In this document: piece by piece, positions 9,100 to 17,440 of the stretch | How the letters are laid out: each line of letters starts with the position of its first letter | Numbering within the stretch: position 1 is the stretch's first letter | Source of the DNA: Kerstersia gyiorum | GTDB lineage: Bacteria > Pseudomonadota > Gammaproteobacteria > Burkholderiales > Burkholderiaceae_B | Reading direction: 5' to 3' | NCBI RefSeq assembly: GCF_004216755.1 | Contig: NZ_SGWZ01000001.1 | Location: 1,240,001-1,304,000, forward strand | DNA length: 64,000 bases | Position numbers and translations under genes: made by a program | Notes under the pieces: model-generated | Databases searched by the model: none | What the model was told of the DNA's origin: nothing | Seen by the model: the letters and a program-made list of their open reading frames with translations, nothing else

Positions 9100-9747
9100 A
9101 TGAGCAATACTTTGAGGCTGGGCGATATTGCCCCTGATTTCGAGCAGGATTCCTCCATCGGCCGCATCCGTTTCTACGATTACCTGGGCGATCAATGGGG
9201 TGTGCTTTTCTCCCACCCTGCCGATTTCACGCCGATCTGCACGACCGAGCTGGGTTATACCGCCAAGCTGGCGGACGAATTCGCCAAGCGCAACGTGAAG
9301 GTGCTGGCCCTGTCGGTTGATGGCGTGGATTCCCATGGCCGCTGGATCGACGACATCAATGATACACAGGACACCACGGTGAATTTCCCCATCCTGGCTG
9401 ATGAGGACCGTAAGGTTTCCACCCTGTATGACATGATCCACCCGAATGCGAACTCCACGCTGACGGTGCGTTCCGTGTTCATCATCGACCCGAACAAGAA
9501 AGTGCGCCTGACGCTGACCTACCCTGCCAGCACCGGCCGCAACTTCAACGAAATCCTGCGCGTGATCGACTCGCTGCAACTGACGGACAACTACAGCGTT
9601 GCCACGCCGGTGAACTGGCAGGATGGCGACGACGTGGTGATCGTGCCCTCGCTGAAGGATGAGGAAGTCATCAAGCAGAAATTCCCCAAGGGCTACAAGG
9701 CCGTCCGTCCCTACCTGCGCCTGACGCCGCAGCCGAACAAGGACTGA
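9100..9747 (+). CDS. 1-Cys peroxiredoxin (Prx6 family)
   Basis: Cytoplasmic peroxide-reducing enzyme of 215 aa, typical length for Prx6. The active-site motif HPADFTPICTTELGY carries the peroxidatic Cys47, and the Prx6-specific C-terminal region is present (VTPVNWQDGDDVVIVPSL-like, here ATPVNWQDGDDVVIVPS). There is no second conserved resolving Cys. The ATG at 9100 follows AGAGG at 8 bases. It is monocistronic with its own terminator. Confidence 0.92.
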   Translation: MSNTLRLGDIAPDFEQDSSIGRIRFYDYLGDQWGVLFSHPADFTPICTTELGYTAKLADEFAKRNVKVLALSVDGVDSHGRWIDDINDTQDTTVNFPILADEDRKVSTLYDMIHPNANSTLTVRSVFIIDPNKKVRLTLTYPASTGRNFNEILRVIDSLQLTDNYSVATPVNWQDGDDVVIVPSLKDEEVIKQKFPKGYKAVRPYLRLTPQPNKD

Positions 9748-9806
9748 TGCTTTTTTGGGTAATGCAGTGATTGTTGTCGTGCAGTGATTTCTCCTTTCAG
9801 GAAATC

Positions 9807-9842
9807 AACGGCCTGCCCCTTATCGGGCAGGCCGTTTTCTTT
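9807..9842 (+). terminator. Intrinsic terminator of the peroxiredoxin gene
   Basis: A 12-bp perfect stem (9807-9818 with 9825-9836) with a 6-base loop runs into TTTTCTTTT, about 60 bp after the stop. Just before it, TGCAGTGATT occurs twice (around 9764 and 9780). Confidence 0.9.
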
Positions 9843-10000
9843 TGGGGCACCGTGCCGGCTGACAGGCTGATGCGGCCTTTGCTTTTTCTTGCAGCGCCGC
9901 CGTGCCGTGCTGGCCCAGCGGGCCTGGCGCGGGGTAACCTGCGTGATGCAGCGCATGCGCTGCACAAGCTGCTGTTTGAATGGAATCAGAGGAGAGATGA

Positions 10001-10861
10001 ATGTCCGGTATGTCAGATCACCTGTCTGCGCGCCGTCGCCTGGTAGCGGCCGCGCTGATGCTGCCTGCGTGGGGCGTGGCCCTGCCGGTCCTGGCGCAGC
10101 CGGATGACCGGCGGGTTGTCTTTCCGGCTGCGGTGCAGCAGGGCGCCCTGGTGATCGGCCGTGTGCCGCCTGGCAGCCTGGTGCAGTATGGTGGACGGCA
10201 ATTGCGGGTGACGCCCTATGGTTCGGTGGTATTCGGCATAGGCCGCGATGAGCGCGGCCCCGCACAGGTGTCCATCACCCTGCCGGACGGCTCCGTCCAG
10301 CAAGCGCAGATTCGCGTCGAGCCACGTGATTGGCCGCTGCAACACGTCAACGGCGTGCCGCCTTCCACCGTGGAGCCGCCGCCTGCGTTGGCGCGCCGCA
10401 TACGTGAAGAGCAGGAGCGGGTCGTGGCGGCGAGGGAACGAGACGATGAGCGCGCCGATTTTGCCCAGATTTTCATCTGGCCGGTGCAAGGCCGTATCAG
10501 CGGCCGCTTTGGCCGTGCGCGCGTCTACAACGGCAAACCGGGTTCACCGCACTCGGGCATGGATATCGCCGTGCCCAGCGGGACGCCGGTCAAGGCGCCG
10601 GCAGCCGGCATCGTGACCTTCGCCGATCCGGATCTGTACCTGACGGGCGGCACGATTCTGCTGGATCATGGCCATGGCGTCAGCTCGAATTTCCTGCATC
10701 TGTCACGCCTGGACGTCAAGGTCGGGCAACGCGTGCAGCAGGGCGAAGTGATAGGTGCGGTTGGTTCCACCGGCCGTTCCACCGGCCCGCACCTGCACTG
10801 GGGCATGAACTGGTTCGGGGTCAGGGTGGACCCGCAGCTGGTGCTGGAGCGCCAGCGCTGA
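10001..10861 (+). CDS. M23 family metallopeptidase (LytM-type)
   Basis: Secreted peptidoglycan endopeptidase-like protein of 286 aa. An N-terminal signal (ARRRLVAAALMLPAWGVALP, cleavage near VLAQP) is followed by a beta-rich M23_N-like region up to about residue 140. The catalytic M23 domain is intact: HSGMD supplies the first zinc ligands, and GHGVSSNFLHLS and TGPHLHWGMN give the remaining His residues. Because the zinc ligands are complete, it is probably an active hydrolase. The ATG at 10001 is preceded by GAGGAGAG. Confidence 0.9.
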   Translation: MSGMSDHLSARRRLVAAALMLPAWGVALPVLAQPDDRRVVFPAAVQQGALVIGRVPPGSLVQYGGRQLRVTPYGSVVFGIGRDERGPAQVSITLPDGSVQQAQIRVEPRDWPLQHVNGVPPSTVEPPPALARRIREEQERVVAARERDDERADFAQIFIWPVQGRISGRFGRARVYNGKPGSPHSGMDIAVPSGTPVKAPAAGIVTFADPDLYLTGGTILLDHGHGVSSNFLHLSRLDVKVGQRVQQGEVIGAVGSTGRSTGPHLHWGMNWFGVRVDPQLVLERQR

Positions 10862-10880
10862 TGGCGGCTGGCGGCCGGGC

Positions 10881-11924
10881 TCAGTCGCCAAAGGCAAATG
10901 CAATGGCGCGGCGCGCGCCATGCATCAGCATGTCGAAATGATCGTGATCGGCCGCGATGATGCTTTGCACGGTAACGCCGGGGTTTGCAGTGGCCAGCAG
11001 TGCGGCAGCTTCGCTGACATGGCCGACCATGGCGCGCCGTTCCAGGTGCGCCAGGCGCTCCGGGGGCAGCGCGGCCGCAGGAAACTGTTCTTCGCGTCCG
11101 ACCGTCAGCATGATGCGCGCCACTTGGCCGGCCGGCAGGCGTGCGGATTTGCGCAGCCTGCGCATGGGCAGGGCATCGCTGAACCAGAGGGAAGGGCTGG
11201 CGGCCCAGTAACGCTGGAAGTGCGCGGGGGCCGTGCATAGCGTATCGACGGTGAACAGCCCGCCATAGGAAAAACCGAACAGCGTGTGGCGCGAGGCATC
11301 CAGGGGAAACCGGGCGGCAATCAGCGGCCGCAATTCTTCCACCAGGAAGCGGCGGAACGCGGCGGCGCCGCCGAATGCCGGCGACAGCAGGTCGCCCGGC
11401 GCACCATCCGGCTCAGGGGTGTAGTCGCAGGCCCTGGCGTCTACGTCGAAGTTGCAGGCTCCGGCATGGGCGACTGCAATGGTCAGGCCGGCAGGCATGG
11501 CTGGCGGCGCGGGCCGGCGCGCTTCCGGTACATGGCGGACGGCGCGTCCCAGGGATGCGCTGGCCAGTGGAAAGCTGGCGCTGCCATCCAGCATCCAGAG
11601 CGTGGGATAGCCCGTCGCCGGCGCAGGTTCGCCAGGCAGGCCGATCAGGATGCGGTACTGCCGGCCAGTATGTGCAGAACGCATTTCAAATTGCAATGCC
11701 GCGGACAGCGTGGCGGCTTCCCATTGCGCGGGCAGGCCGCTTGCGACCGGGACATTTGGCCGGGAGGCAGGGGCGGATGAAGCTGGGGGGCTAGGCGGCA
11801 TGGCAGGCGAAGGTTCGGATGGGGCGGCTAAGGGCAGTCGGGAACAGCGTCGGTTGGCGGGCCGGCGGTTGGCCGCTGCTGGCCTGGCGGGTGCTGCCTG
11901 CCAAATGGCAGCCAGGTGTTGCAT
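10881..11924 (-). CDS. Esterase of the Fes/IroE-like alpha/beta hydrolase family
   Basis: Alpha/beta hydrolase of the putative esterase (PF00756) type, 347 aa from the ATG at 11924. The nucleophile elbow is GFSYGG, and the catalytic His is probably in AADHDHFDML near the C-terminus. The opening YRILIGLPGEPAP, then PTLWMLDGSASFP, is typical of enterobactin-esterase-like proteins such as IroE or BesA, so a role in siderophore ester cleavage is plausible but not shown. The start is uncertain. The first 40 residues are Ala/Pro/Arg-rich and not a clean signal peptide, and an ATG at 11801 is possible. A LexA-type box lies just upstream (11962-11981), and a fair minus-strand promoter (TTGATA, 16 bp, TATTTT) overlaps it. 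Confidence 0.72.
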   Translation of the reverse strand: MQHLAAIWQAAPARPAAANRRPANRRCSRLPLAAPSEPSPAMPPSPPASSAPASRPNVPVASGLPAQWEAATLSAALQFEMRSAHTGRQYRILIGLPGEPAPATGYPTLWMLDGSASFPLASASLGRAVRHVPEARRPAPPAMPAGLTIAVAHAGACNFDVDARACDYTPEPDGAPGDLLSPAFGGAAAFRRFLVEELRPLIAARFPLDASRHTLFGFSYGGLFTVDTLCTAPAHFQRYWAASPSLWFSDALPMRRLRKSARLPAGQVARIMLTVGREEQFPAAALPPERLAHLERRAMVGHVSEAAALLATANPGVTVQSIIAADHDHFDMLMHGARRAIAFAFGD

Positions 11925-11961
11925 TGCTACCGCACCGGCGCGCAAAAACGCTTGCAGAAAA

Positions 11962-11981
11962 TACTGTGTTTTTATACAGTA
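11962..11981. promoter_or_regulatory. LexA-binding SOS box
   Basis: A near-perfect proteobacterial SOS box: TACTGT, eight bases (gtttttat), ACAGTA. It carries the CTGT-N8-ACAG core with extended palindromic flanks. It lies between the minus-strand esterase (38 bp from its ATG) and the plus-strand 134-aa gene (213 bp from its ATG), and overlaps possible promoters on both strands. Which gene it controls cannot be decided from sequence. Confidence 0.75.
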
Positions 11982-12194
11982 TCAATCAGCAGGCCGGATT
12001 TGCTCAATTGCCAGGTAGGTACAGATCACCGATTACCGATCACAGGGCAGTTGCGGCGCCAGGGCTTGCAAGCCCCCCAAGGCTGCAACAGGGGGTCCAG
12101 GCGTAACCGTGTCCACGAAAAGCGTTCACGGGCATCGTGACAACAACATTCCGTTGGCACGACCTCAAGCCAGTTTCCTTGCCGGAGCGATCCC

Positions 12195-12599
12195 ATGTCC
12201 AGTTCAGCACTTGTTTCCCAATTCGATTCTATCGCGTTCCCCTTGTCCGGGGGCGTGAGCAGTAGCGGCGGCGCAAACCGCCGTCCTGTCGCCCGCCAGG
12301 CGGCAGCGGTGCGTCCCGTTGCCACGACGGCTCCCGTTGCACCTGCTGACCGCCAGGTTGCGGCGGGCCAGCCGTCCGGTGTCGTCGTCGTGGCCCCGGC
12401 CGCCGTCTGCGCGCCCGTCGACAGGGCGGTGGCGGCAGAAGAGCTGGCCGCCGCCGTGTCCATGGGGGGAACCCAGGCGTTCCGTGGCGTCGCTGGAACG
12501 GTGAGCTTCCGGCAGAAATGCGTGGACGTCGTGCTGCTGGGCATGTGGGCCGCCTTGATCCCCGGGTTCATGTGGCTGGGGCACTATGCCGGCTTTTGA
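12195..12599 (+). CDS. Small protein with C-terminal membrane anchor, unknown function
   Basis: Protein of 134 aa that I do not recognise. Residues 1-85 are rich in Ala, Val, Ser, Pro and Arg with no obvious fold. A short conserved-looking segment (TQAFRGVAGTVSFRQKCVDV) leads into a single hydrophobic helix (VVLLGMWAALIPGFMWLGHY) at the very C-terminus, suggesting a tail-anchored inner-membrane protein. The ATG at 12195 has CGGAG 8 bases upstream, which supports translation. A competing minus-strand open frame (12026-12571) has no such support. An SOS box lies 213 bp upstream. SOS-induced division inhibitors are often small single-helix membrane proteins, so that role is a guess. Confidence 0.6.
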   Translation: MSSSALVSQFDSIAFPLSGGVSSSGGANRRPVARQAAAVRPVATTAPVAPADRQVAAGQPSGVVVVAPAAVCAPVDRAVAAEELAAAVSMGGTQAFRGVAGTVSFRQKCVDVVLLGMWAALIPGFMWLGHYAGF

Positions 12600-12678
12600 G
12601 GGCGACTGCCTGGTTTTCAATCTTGGCGGCCATGCAACGGCGGAGGCAGGAAACCAGCGTAAGTGGCTGAATCTGGTG

Positions 12679-12684
12679 TAGAAT
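12679..12684 (+). promoter_or_regulatory. Candidate -10 element of rplS
   Basis: TAGAAT lies 86 bp before the rplS start and has a GC-rich downstream flank as in translation-related promoters. No good -35 hexamer is visible at 16-18 bp. The same TAGAAT precedes tRNA-Arg in this window. Confidence 0.35.
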
Positions 12685-12769
12685 AGCTGGTTTTTCAACG
12701 CATCCTCTGCCGGGGTTCAGCAGTTCTGTTCCTATAACATCCCCGAGCATGATGGTTCTGGAGCCCTAA

Positions 12770-13186
12770 ATGGCCAACATCATTGAAATCATCGAGCAGG
12801 AAGAAATTGCCCGCCTGTCGGCTGGCAAGGTATTTCCTGATTTCGCCCCTGGCGACACCGTCGTGGTCAACGTCAACGTGGTTGAAGGCACGCGCAAGCG
12901 CGTCCAGGCTTACGAAGGCGTCGTGATCGCCAAGCGCAATCGTGGCCTGAACTCCGCTTTCATCGTGCGCAAGATCTCGTCCGGTGAAGCTGTGGAACGT
13001 ACGTTCCAACTGTACTCGCCGCAAATTGCCTCGATCGAAATCAAGCGCCGTGGCGACGTTCGCCGTGCCAAGCTGTACTACCTGCGTGAGCGTTCCGGCA
13101 AGTCGGCTCGCATCAAGGAAAAGCTGGTGCGCAGCAACAAGCGCCAGGCTCAAGCGCAAGCCCAAGCCCAAGCAGCTGCCGAATAA
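12770..13186 (+). CDS. rplS: 50S ribosomal protein L19
   Basis: Ribosomal protein L19, 138 aa, starting MANIIEIIEQEEIARL and carrying the conserved FAPGDTVVVNVNVVEGTRKR and FQLYSPQIASIEIKRRGDVRR blocks. It sits at the bridge of the 30S-50S interface. The tail is extended by a QAQAQAQAQAQAA-like low-complexity stretch. The ATG follows GGAG. In most proteobacteria rplS closes the rpsP-rimM-trmD-rplS operon. Here the preceding gene is the unrelated small protein, so rplS has its own promoter region and a strong terminator. Confidence 0.97.
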   Translation: MANIIEIIEQEEIARLSAGKVFPDFAPGDTVVVNVNVVEGTRKRVQAYEGVVIAKRNRGLNSAFIVRKISSGEAVERTFQLYSPQIASIEIKRRGDVRRAKLYYLRERSGKSARIKEKLVRSNKRQAQAQAQAQAAAE

Positions 13187-13203
13187 TACCGGCAACTGGT
13201 TTG

Positions 13204-13244
13204 AACGGCCTGGAGAGGGAAACCTCTCCAGGCCGTTTTTCTTT
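13204..13244 (+). terminator. Strong intrinsic terminator of rplS
   Basis: A perfect 15-bp stem (13204-13218 with 13223-13237) closed by a GAAA loop and followed by TTTTTCTTT, 17 bp after the rplS stop. Confidence 0.95.
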
Positions 13245-13342
13245 GCCTGGTGCGGTGTCAGCTCCCGCTGTTGTGCTGCTTTCTACCCCTCGTCTGCCAA
13301 AGACAGGCGGGGCAATCGTCATAAGAAAAATGGTGCTCACGG

Positions 13343-13369
13343 CCAGCCGCCTTGTGGCAAGGCGGCTGG
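13343..13369. repeat. Perfect GC-rich inverted repeat, unknown role
   Basis: CCAGCCGCCTT at 13343-13353 pairs with its exact complement at 13359-13369, plus one more G-C pair, leaving a 3-base loop. No T tract follows on either strand, and it lies 341 bp before the cfa start in a non-coding stretch. It could be a transcript hairpin or a protein-binding palindrome. Confidence 0.6.
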
Positions 13370-13710
13370 ATTTCCGGTGGATGTCCAATTGTTTCAGCTT
13401 TGTCTTTTATTTTCTAAAAAACCGAAGGATCGCTGATCAAGTGGTTTGCCAAGTACTGCTCATAACGTTTATAACAGTCTGATCACAGGCTTGGATACTC
13501 GCTCGGCTTCATGGCCGGATCGGGCATGTTCCTCCGGCCGTGACCAAACGCCAATGCGGAACCTTGCGGTTGATGGCGAGGTCGAGCACGGTGGTTTATG
13601 AGGTTTATGCTTCCCTGAATGGCTGCGGAGACAGTCCCGCCATCAGGCTGGAGTGCCTCACAATGGTGTGCCGCCATTGCGGCTGGGATCATTCAGCTTG
13701 GGAGATATTG

Positions 13711-14973
13711 GTGAATCCACTGTTGTCCAAAGTCAGTTCGATTCTGGAAAATCTTGCCACGCCGGTGCAGGTCAATATGCCGGGCGGCGAGAAACTGGGG
13801 GCGTCTGACCCCAAGGTAGTGCTTACTATCAATGACAAGGCTGTCCTGGCGCGCCTGGTGTCTGGCGACATCGGTATCCTGGGGCAGGACTATGTCGAAG
13901 GCCGGGTGGATATCCAGGGCAGTATGCGCGACATCATGGCGGCAGCGGCAGAGTTGCTGCCCGGCTCGCCGGTCGAGGCGGCGCGCGGCGGCCTGTTTAC
14001 GGATCTGGTGCGCCGCCTGCTGTCAGTCTGGCGCCACTCCATCGAACGAGACGCCAAGCAAATCGAGTTCCACTATGACCTGTCGGACGATTTCTATGGC
14101 CTCTGGCTCGATCCGCGCCGCGTCTATTCCTGCGCCTACTACGCCAAGCCTGAAATGACGCTGGCGCAGGCCCAGGAAGCCAAGCTGGATCTTATCTGCC
14201 GCAAATTGCGCCTACAGCCTGGTGAACGTTTCTTGGATGTGGGTGCGGGTTGGGGCGGCCTGTTGCTGTGGGCGGCCGAACACTATGGGGTGGAAGCCGA
14301 AGGGATCACGCTGTCGCGCAACCAGCATGCCTATGTGAATCGTCTGATCGAAGAAAAGGGGTTGGGCAGCCGGGTGCGGATGTCATTGCTGGATTACCGC
14401 AAGCTCGATACCTCGCGCCCCTACGACAAGATTGCTTCGGTCGGCATGTTCGAGCACGTAGGCCGGGCGCAGCTGAGCAAGTATTTCGAACGCCTGGCAC
14501 AATTGATTCGCCCGGGCGGGCTGGTGATGAATCACGGCATCACGGCTGGCGGTTTGTATAACGCCGAAGTTGGCGGTGGCATGGGTGAATTCATCGGTAA
14601 GTACATCTTCCCGGGGGGCGAGCTGACTCACATCAGCCATGTCATCGAAAGCCTGTCGGCGGGTGGGCTGGAAATGCTTGATACCGAGAATCTGCGGCCC
14701 CATTACGCACGCACGCTGTGGGCCTGGAGTGACGCTCTGGAGCAGCGCCTGGATGAAGCCTCGAGTATTCTGGCAGGCGAGCAGGGGCAGCGCTCGTTGC
14801 GTGCCTACCGGCTGTACCTGGCGGGATGTGCGGCAGGCTTCGAAAACGGCTGGATTGCCTTGCATCAGGTCGTGGCCCAGCACCAGCCCCGCCGGGGCCG
14901 GGCTGACGAGCTGGATTATCCGGCAGACCTGGCCTATCCGTGGCGCCGCGACGATATCTACCGGGAGGCCTGA
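13711..14973 (+). CDS. cfa: Cyclopropane-fatty-acyl-phospholipid synthase
   Basis: Enzyme of 420 aa that methylates unsaturated phospholipid acyl chains with S-adenosylmethionine to form cyclopropane rings. A GTG start at 13711 is chosen because GGAG lies 6 bases upstream and the family pattern begins there (VNPLLSKVSSILENL). The in-frame extension to 13540 has no family-like sequence. The N-terminal lipid-binding domain covers about 1-110. The SAM site is FLDVGAGWGGLLLWAAEHYG at about 170-190. Conserved catalytic-region elements are visible as MFEHVGRAQ, NHGI, YIFPGGELTHIS and LAGCAAGFE. Cfa genes are usually stationary-phase or stress induced, but nothing specific was seen here. Confidence 0.93.
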   Translation: MNPLLSKVSSILENLATPVQVNMPGGEKLGASDPKVVLTINDKAVLARLVSGDIGILGQDYVEGRVDIQGSMRDIMAAAAELLPGSPVEAARGGLFTDLVRRLLSVWRHSIERDAKQIEFHYDLSDDFYGLWLDPRRVYSCAYYAKPEMTLAQAQEAKLDLICRKLRLQPGERFLDVGAGWGGLLLWAAEHYGVEAEGITLSRNQHAYVNRLIEEKGLGSRVRMSLLDYRKLDTSRPYDKIASVGMFEHVGRAQLSKYFERLAQLIRPGGLVMNHGITAGGLYNAEVGGGMGEFIGKYIFPGGELTHISHVIESLSAGGLEMLDTENLRPHYARTLWAWSDALEQRLDEASSILAGEQGQRSLRAYRLYLAGCAAGFENGWIALHQVVAQHQPRRGRADELDYPADLAYPWRRDDIYREA

Positions 14974-15386
14974 GCGTCTGCCTGCAAGGCTATTTTCTGA
15001 CGGGGGGCAAGCGTGTTTTCACGCGCTTTTCTCCGGCTTGGACGGGCCTGGAAACTCCCGCGGTTTCCAGGCCTTTTTGTTGCCGGAATCCGGGCCAGCG
15101 GGACGGTCTGCATCTCAGGGTTTTCCTGGATTATTTGGGGTTTCGGCCATTTTTGGTTAAAATGCCCCCTTCTTCATTCAGTTTGGTGTCAATTTCGTTG
15201 TATTCGTTTTGGCTTTCCATAACGAAAAACGATCCCTTGTGGAGAGCCTCTGCCTGGCTCCCCGTCAAAATGTCGGTATGTATTGGCGGTCTTGCCCGTC
15301 TTCCGCACACCTTCCTTATCTGCTAAATGGCGCGTTGCTGCTTCTAGTCGGCGACACCGCGTCCAAGACCCTTAAGGAGGCGAATC
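14974..15386. other. Intergenic region with terminator, promoter and long leader
   Basis: This 413-bp gap holds a small hairpin (15011-15024) and the cfa terminator (15045-15078). It also holds a candidate promoter, TTGGGG (15135-15140), 17 bp, TAAAAT (15158-15163), for the binding-protein gene. The leader would be about 215 nt, long for a simple gene. I recognised no known riboswitch in it. Confidence 0.5.
15045..15078 (+). terminator. Intrinsic terminator of cfa
   Basis: An 11-bp perfect stem (15045-15055 with 15063-15073), a 7-base loop and TTTTT. Confidence 0.92.
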
Positions 15387-16433
15387 ATGAGTATTTCCCG
15401 TCGTTTCAATTCTGCTCGCAATGTGGCGCGCAATCAGCGCAGCACATTGCTGGCGGGTGCCGTTCTGCTGGCGCTTTCCGGTATTGCCGGAACCGCGCAG
15501 GCGCAATCGGCCCCTGAATGCGAAGTCAGCCGCCCGGTCAATTTCGGCGGTATGAACTGGGAGTCCAACCTGGTGCTGGTCGATGTGCAGCGCTTTATCC
15601 TCGAGCAGGGATATGGCTGCAAGACCGATGTGTTGCCTACGGAAACCTTGCCCGCGCTGGCGGCGCTGGAACGTGGCGACCTCGATGTGAATACGGAAAT
15701 CTGGCTCAACAGCGTGGCTGAACCCTGGACCAAGGCGGAAAGCGGCGGCAAGGTCAAGCGCGTGGGTGAGCTGTACATGGGTGGCGAGGCCTGGTACATC
15801 CCGCGCTATACGGCCGAACGCTATCCCGAGCTGAAGTCGGCCGCTGATCTGCCGAAGTTCAAGGACAAATTCGCGGACCCCGAGGAACCGGGCAAGGGCC
15901 GATTCTATGGCTGCCCGGCTGGCTGGGGCTGCGAAGTCGTGAGTTCCAACCTGTACCGCGCGCTGGGCCTGGAAGACAGCTTCACGTTGTACTCGCCGGG
16001 CACCGGTGCGGCACAGAAGGCGGCACTGACCTCGGCCTACAAGCGCAAGCAGGACATCGTTTTCTACTACTGGTCGCCGACCCCGCTGGTCGGTGCCATG
16101 GATCTCGTGGAACTGGAATTGCCGCCCTACGACAAGGCCAAGCACGAGTGCCTGACGGCTCCCAAGTGCGCCAACCCCGAGCCCAGCGCCTATCCTGAAA
16201 ACCCGGTCTTCACCGGCTTGAACGTGGCGTTTGCCGAGAAGGCGCCAGTCTTGACGGAATTCTTCACCAAGATGTCCGTGCCGCTGCCGGTGATGAACGC
16301 CACCCTGGCGCATCTCGAGGAAACCGGCGATGACGCTGGCGACGTGGCCCAATGGTTCCTGAAGAACCATGGCGATGTCTGGAAGCAATGGGTGCCCGAA
16401 GACGTGGCCACACGGGTGCAGGCTGCGCTCTAA
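15387..16433 (+). CDS. proX: Glycine betaine/proline ABC transporter, binding protein
   Basis: Periplasmic OpuAC/ProX-type binding protein of 348 aa. The signal peptide ends near GTAQAQS. The mature chain begins the OpuAC pattern (RPVNFGGMNWESN) and has DLDVNTEIWLNS plus several aromatic positions that could form a betaine-binding cage (YYWSPTPLVG). The ATG follows a strong AAGGAGG. A hairpin in the 149-bp gap to the permease gene probably lets this gene be expressed above the membrane parts. The ligand class (quaternary amine) comes from the family; the exact compound is unknown. Confidence 0.88.
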   Translation: MSISRRFNSARNVARNQRSTLLAGAVLLALSGIAGTAQAQSAPECEVSRPVNFGGMNWESNLVLVDVQRFILEQGYGCKTDVLPTETLPALAALERGDLDVNTEIWLNSVAEPWTKAESGGKVKRVGELYMGGEAWYIPRYTAERYPELKSAADLPKFKDKFADPEEPGKGRFYGCPAGWGCEVVSSNLYRALGLEDSFTLYSPGTGAAQKAALTSAYKRKQDIVFYYWSPTPLVGAMDLVELELPPYDKAKHECLTAPKCANPEPSAYPENPVFTGLNVAFAEKAPVLTEFFTKMSVPLPVMNATLAHLEETGDDAGDVAQWFLKNHGDVWKQWVPEDVATRVQAAL

Positions 16434-16468
16434 GCCAGTCCTGAACACGCGCGGCGCGCAACTGTCGC

Positions 16469-16493
16469 CGCCGGGCAGCCTGGCTGTCCGGCG
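16469..16493 (+). other. Operon-internal hairpin after proX
   Basis: A 10-bp stem with one G-U pair (16469-16478 with 16484-16493, 5-base loop) and no T tract, between the binding-protein and permease genes. Such structures often protect upstream mRNA so the binding protein is made in excess. Confidence 0.5.
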
Positions 16494-16582
16494 CTGCGGC
16501 GGGTACGCCTGCGCCGGCCATTTCCTCTCATCACGACATGCCGGGGGCGTACGCGTTCCCGGCATGCTTAATGGTGCACATC

Positions 16583-17440
16583 ATGTTCCCTGAATTGATT
16601 CCCGCGCGCGATTTGCGGCGCGCTATCGACGGTTTTGTCGAAACTCTCGTTTCCCGCTATGCGGATACGCTGGAGACTTTGTCCAAGCCTTTCCTGCATG
16701 TACTGGTCTGGCTTGAGCAAGTTCTTCGCGGCACGCCCTGGTGGGTGGTCGTGTTGGCGGTCATCGTCATTGCATGGCTGGTCAGCCGCCGGCTGGTTCT
16801 CAGCATTTCCATGGGGGCGCTGTTGTGCGTGATCGGCCTGCTCGGGCTGTGGGATGCCGGCATGCAGACCTTGTCGCTCATGATCATGGCGGTCGTGACC
16901 TCCGTCATCATAGGCATTCCGCTGGGCATCATCATGGCACGCGTCAATTGGCTGCGCAGCGTCATGATGCCGGTGCTGGACGTCATGCAGACCATGCCCA
17001 GTTTCGTCTACCTGATCCCGGTGGTCATGCTGTTCGGCCTGGGCAAGATTCCTGCCATTATCGCGACGGTGATCTATGCGGTGCCCCCGCTGATCCGCCT
17101 GACCGACCTGGGCATCCGCCTGGTAGACCAGGAGGTCCTGGAAGCGTCGCGGGCGTTTGGCGCCAATTCGCGCCAGCAATTGTTCGGCGTGCAGCTGCCG
17201 CTGGCGCTGCCCAACATCATGGCCGGTATCAACCAGACCACGATGATGGCCTTGTCGATGGTGGTGATCGCTTCCATGATCGGCGCCCGTGGCCTGGGCT
17301 ATGAAGTCCTGCTGGGCATCAACCGCCTGGAAGTGGGGCGCGGCCTGTTGGCCGGCCTGGGTATCGTGGTGCTGGCCGTGCTGTTCGACCGCATTACGCA
17401 ATCGTATGGACAGCGAGTGCGGCAAGGAGGTGCGCGATGA
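16583..17440 (+). CDS. proW: Glycine betaine/proline ABC transporter, permease
   Basis: ProW-type inner-membrane permease, 285 aa from the ATG at 16583 (MFPELIPARDLRRAID); an ATG at 16571 is equally open and neither has a clear ribosome site. The N-terminal helix pair is followed by a BPD_transp_1 domain with five TM segments. The EAA loop is LEASRAFGANSRQQLFGVQL, followed by PLALPNIMAGI. The stop overlaps the next start in ATGA, giving coupling to the ATPase. Confidence 0.9.
   Translation: MFPELIPARDLRRAIDGFVETLVSRYADTLETLSKPFLHVLVWLEQVLRGTPWWVVVLAVIVIAWLVSRRLVLSISMGALLCVIGLLGLWDAGMQTLSLMIMAVVTSVIIGIPLGIIMARVNWLRSVMMPVLDVMQTMPSFVYLIPVVMLFGLGKIPAIIATVIYAVPPLIRLTDLGIRLVDQEVLEASRAFGANSRQQLFGVQLPLALPNIMAGINQTTMMALSMVVIASMIGARGLGYEVLLGINRLEVGRGLLAGLGIVVLAVLFDRITQSYGQRVRQGGAR

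Noticed and set aside
12026..12571. Minus-strand open frame of 181 aa opposite the small tail-anchored protein
   Set aside because: No ribosome site or hydrophobic/structured segment; the plus-strand frame has a good Shine-Dalgarno and a TM helix.
15164..15386. Riboswitch in the long proX leader
   Set aside because: The leader is long but I could not match it to any known aptamer; it is only noted as an intergenic feature.
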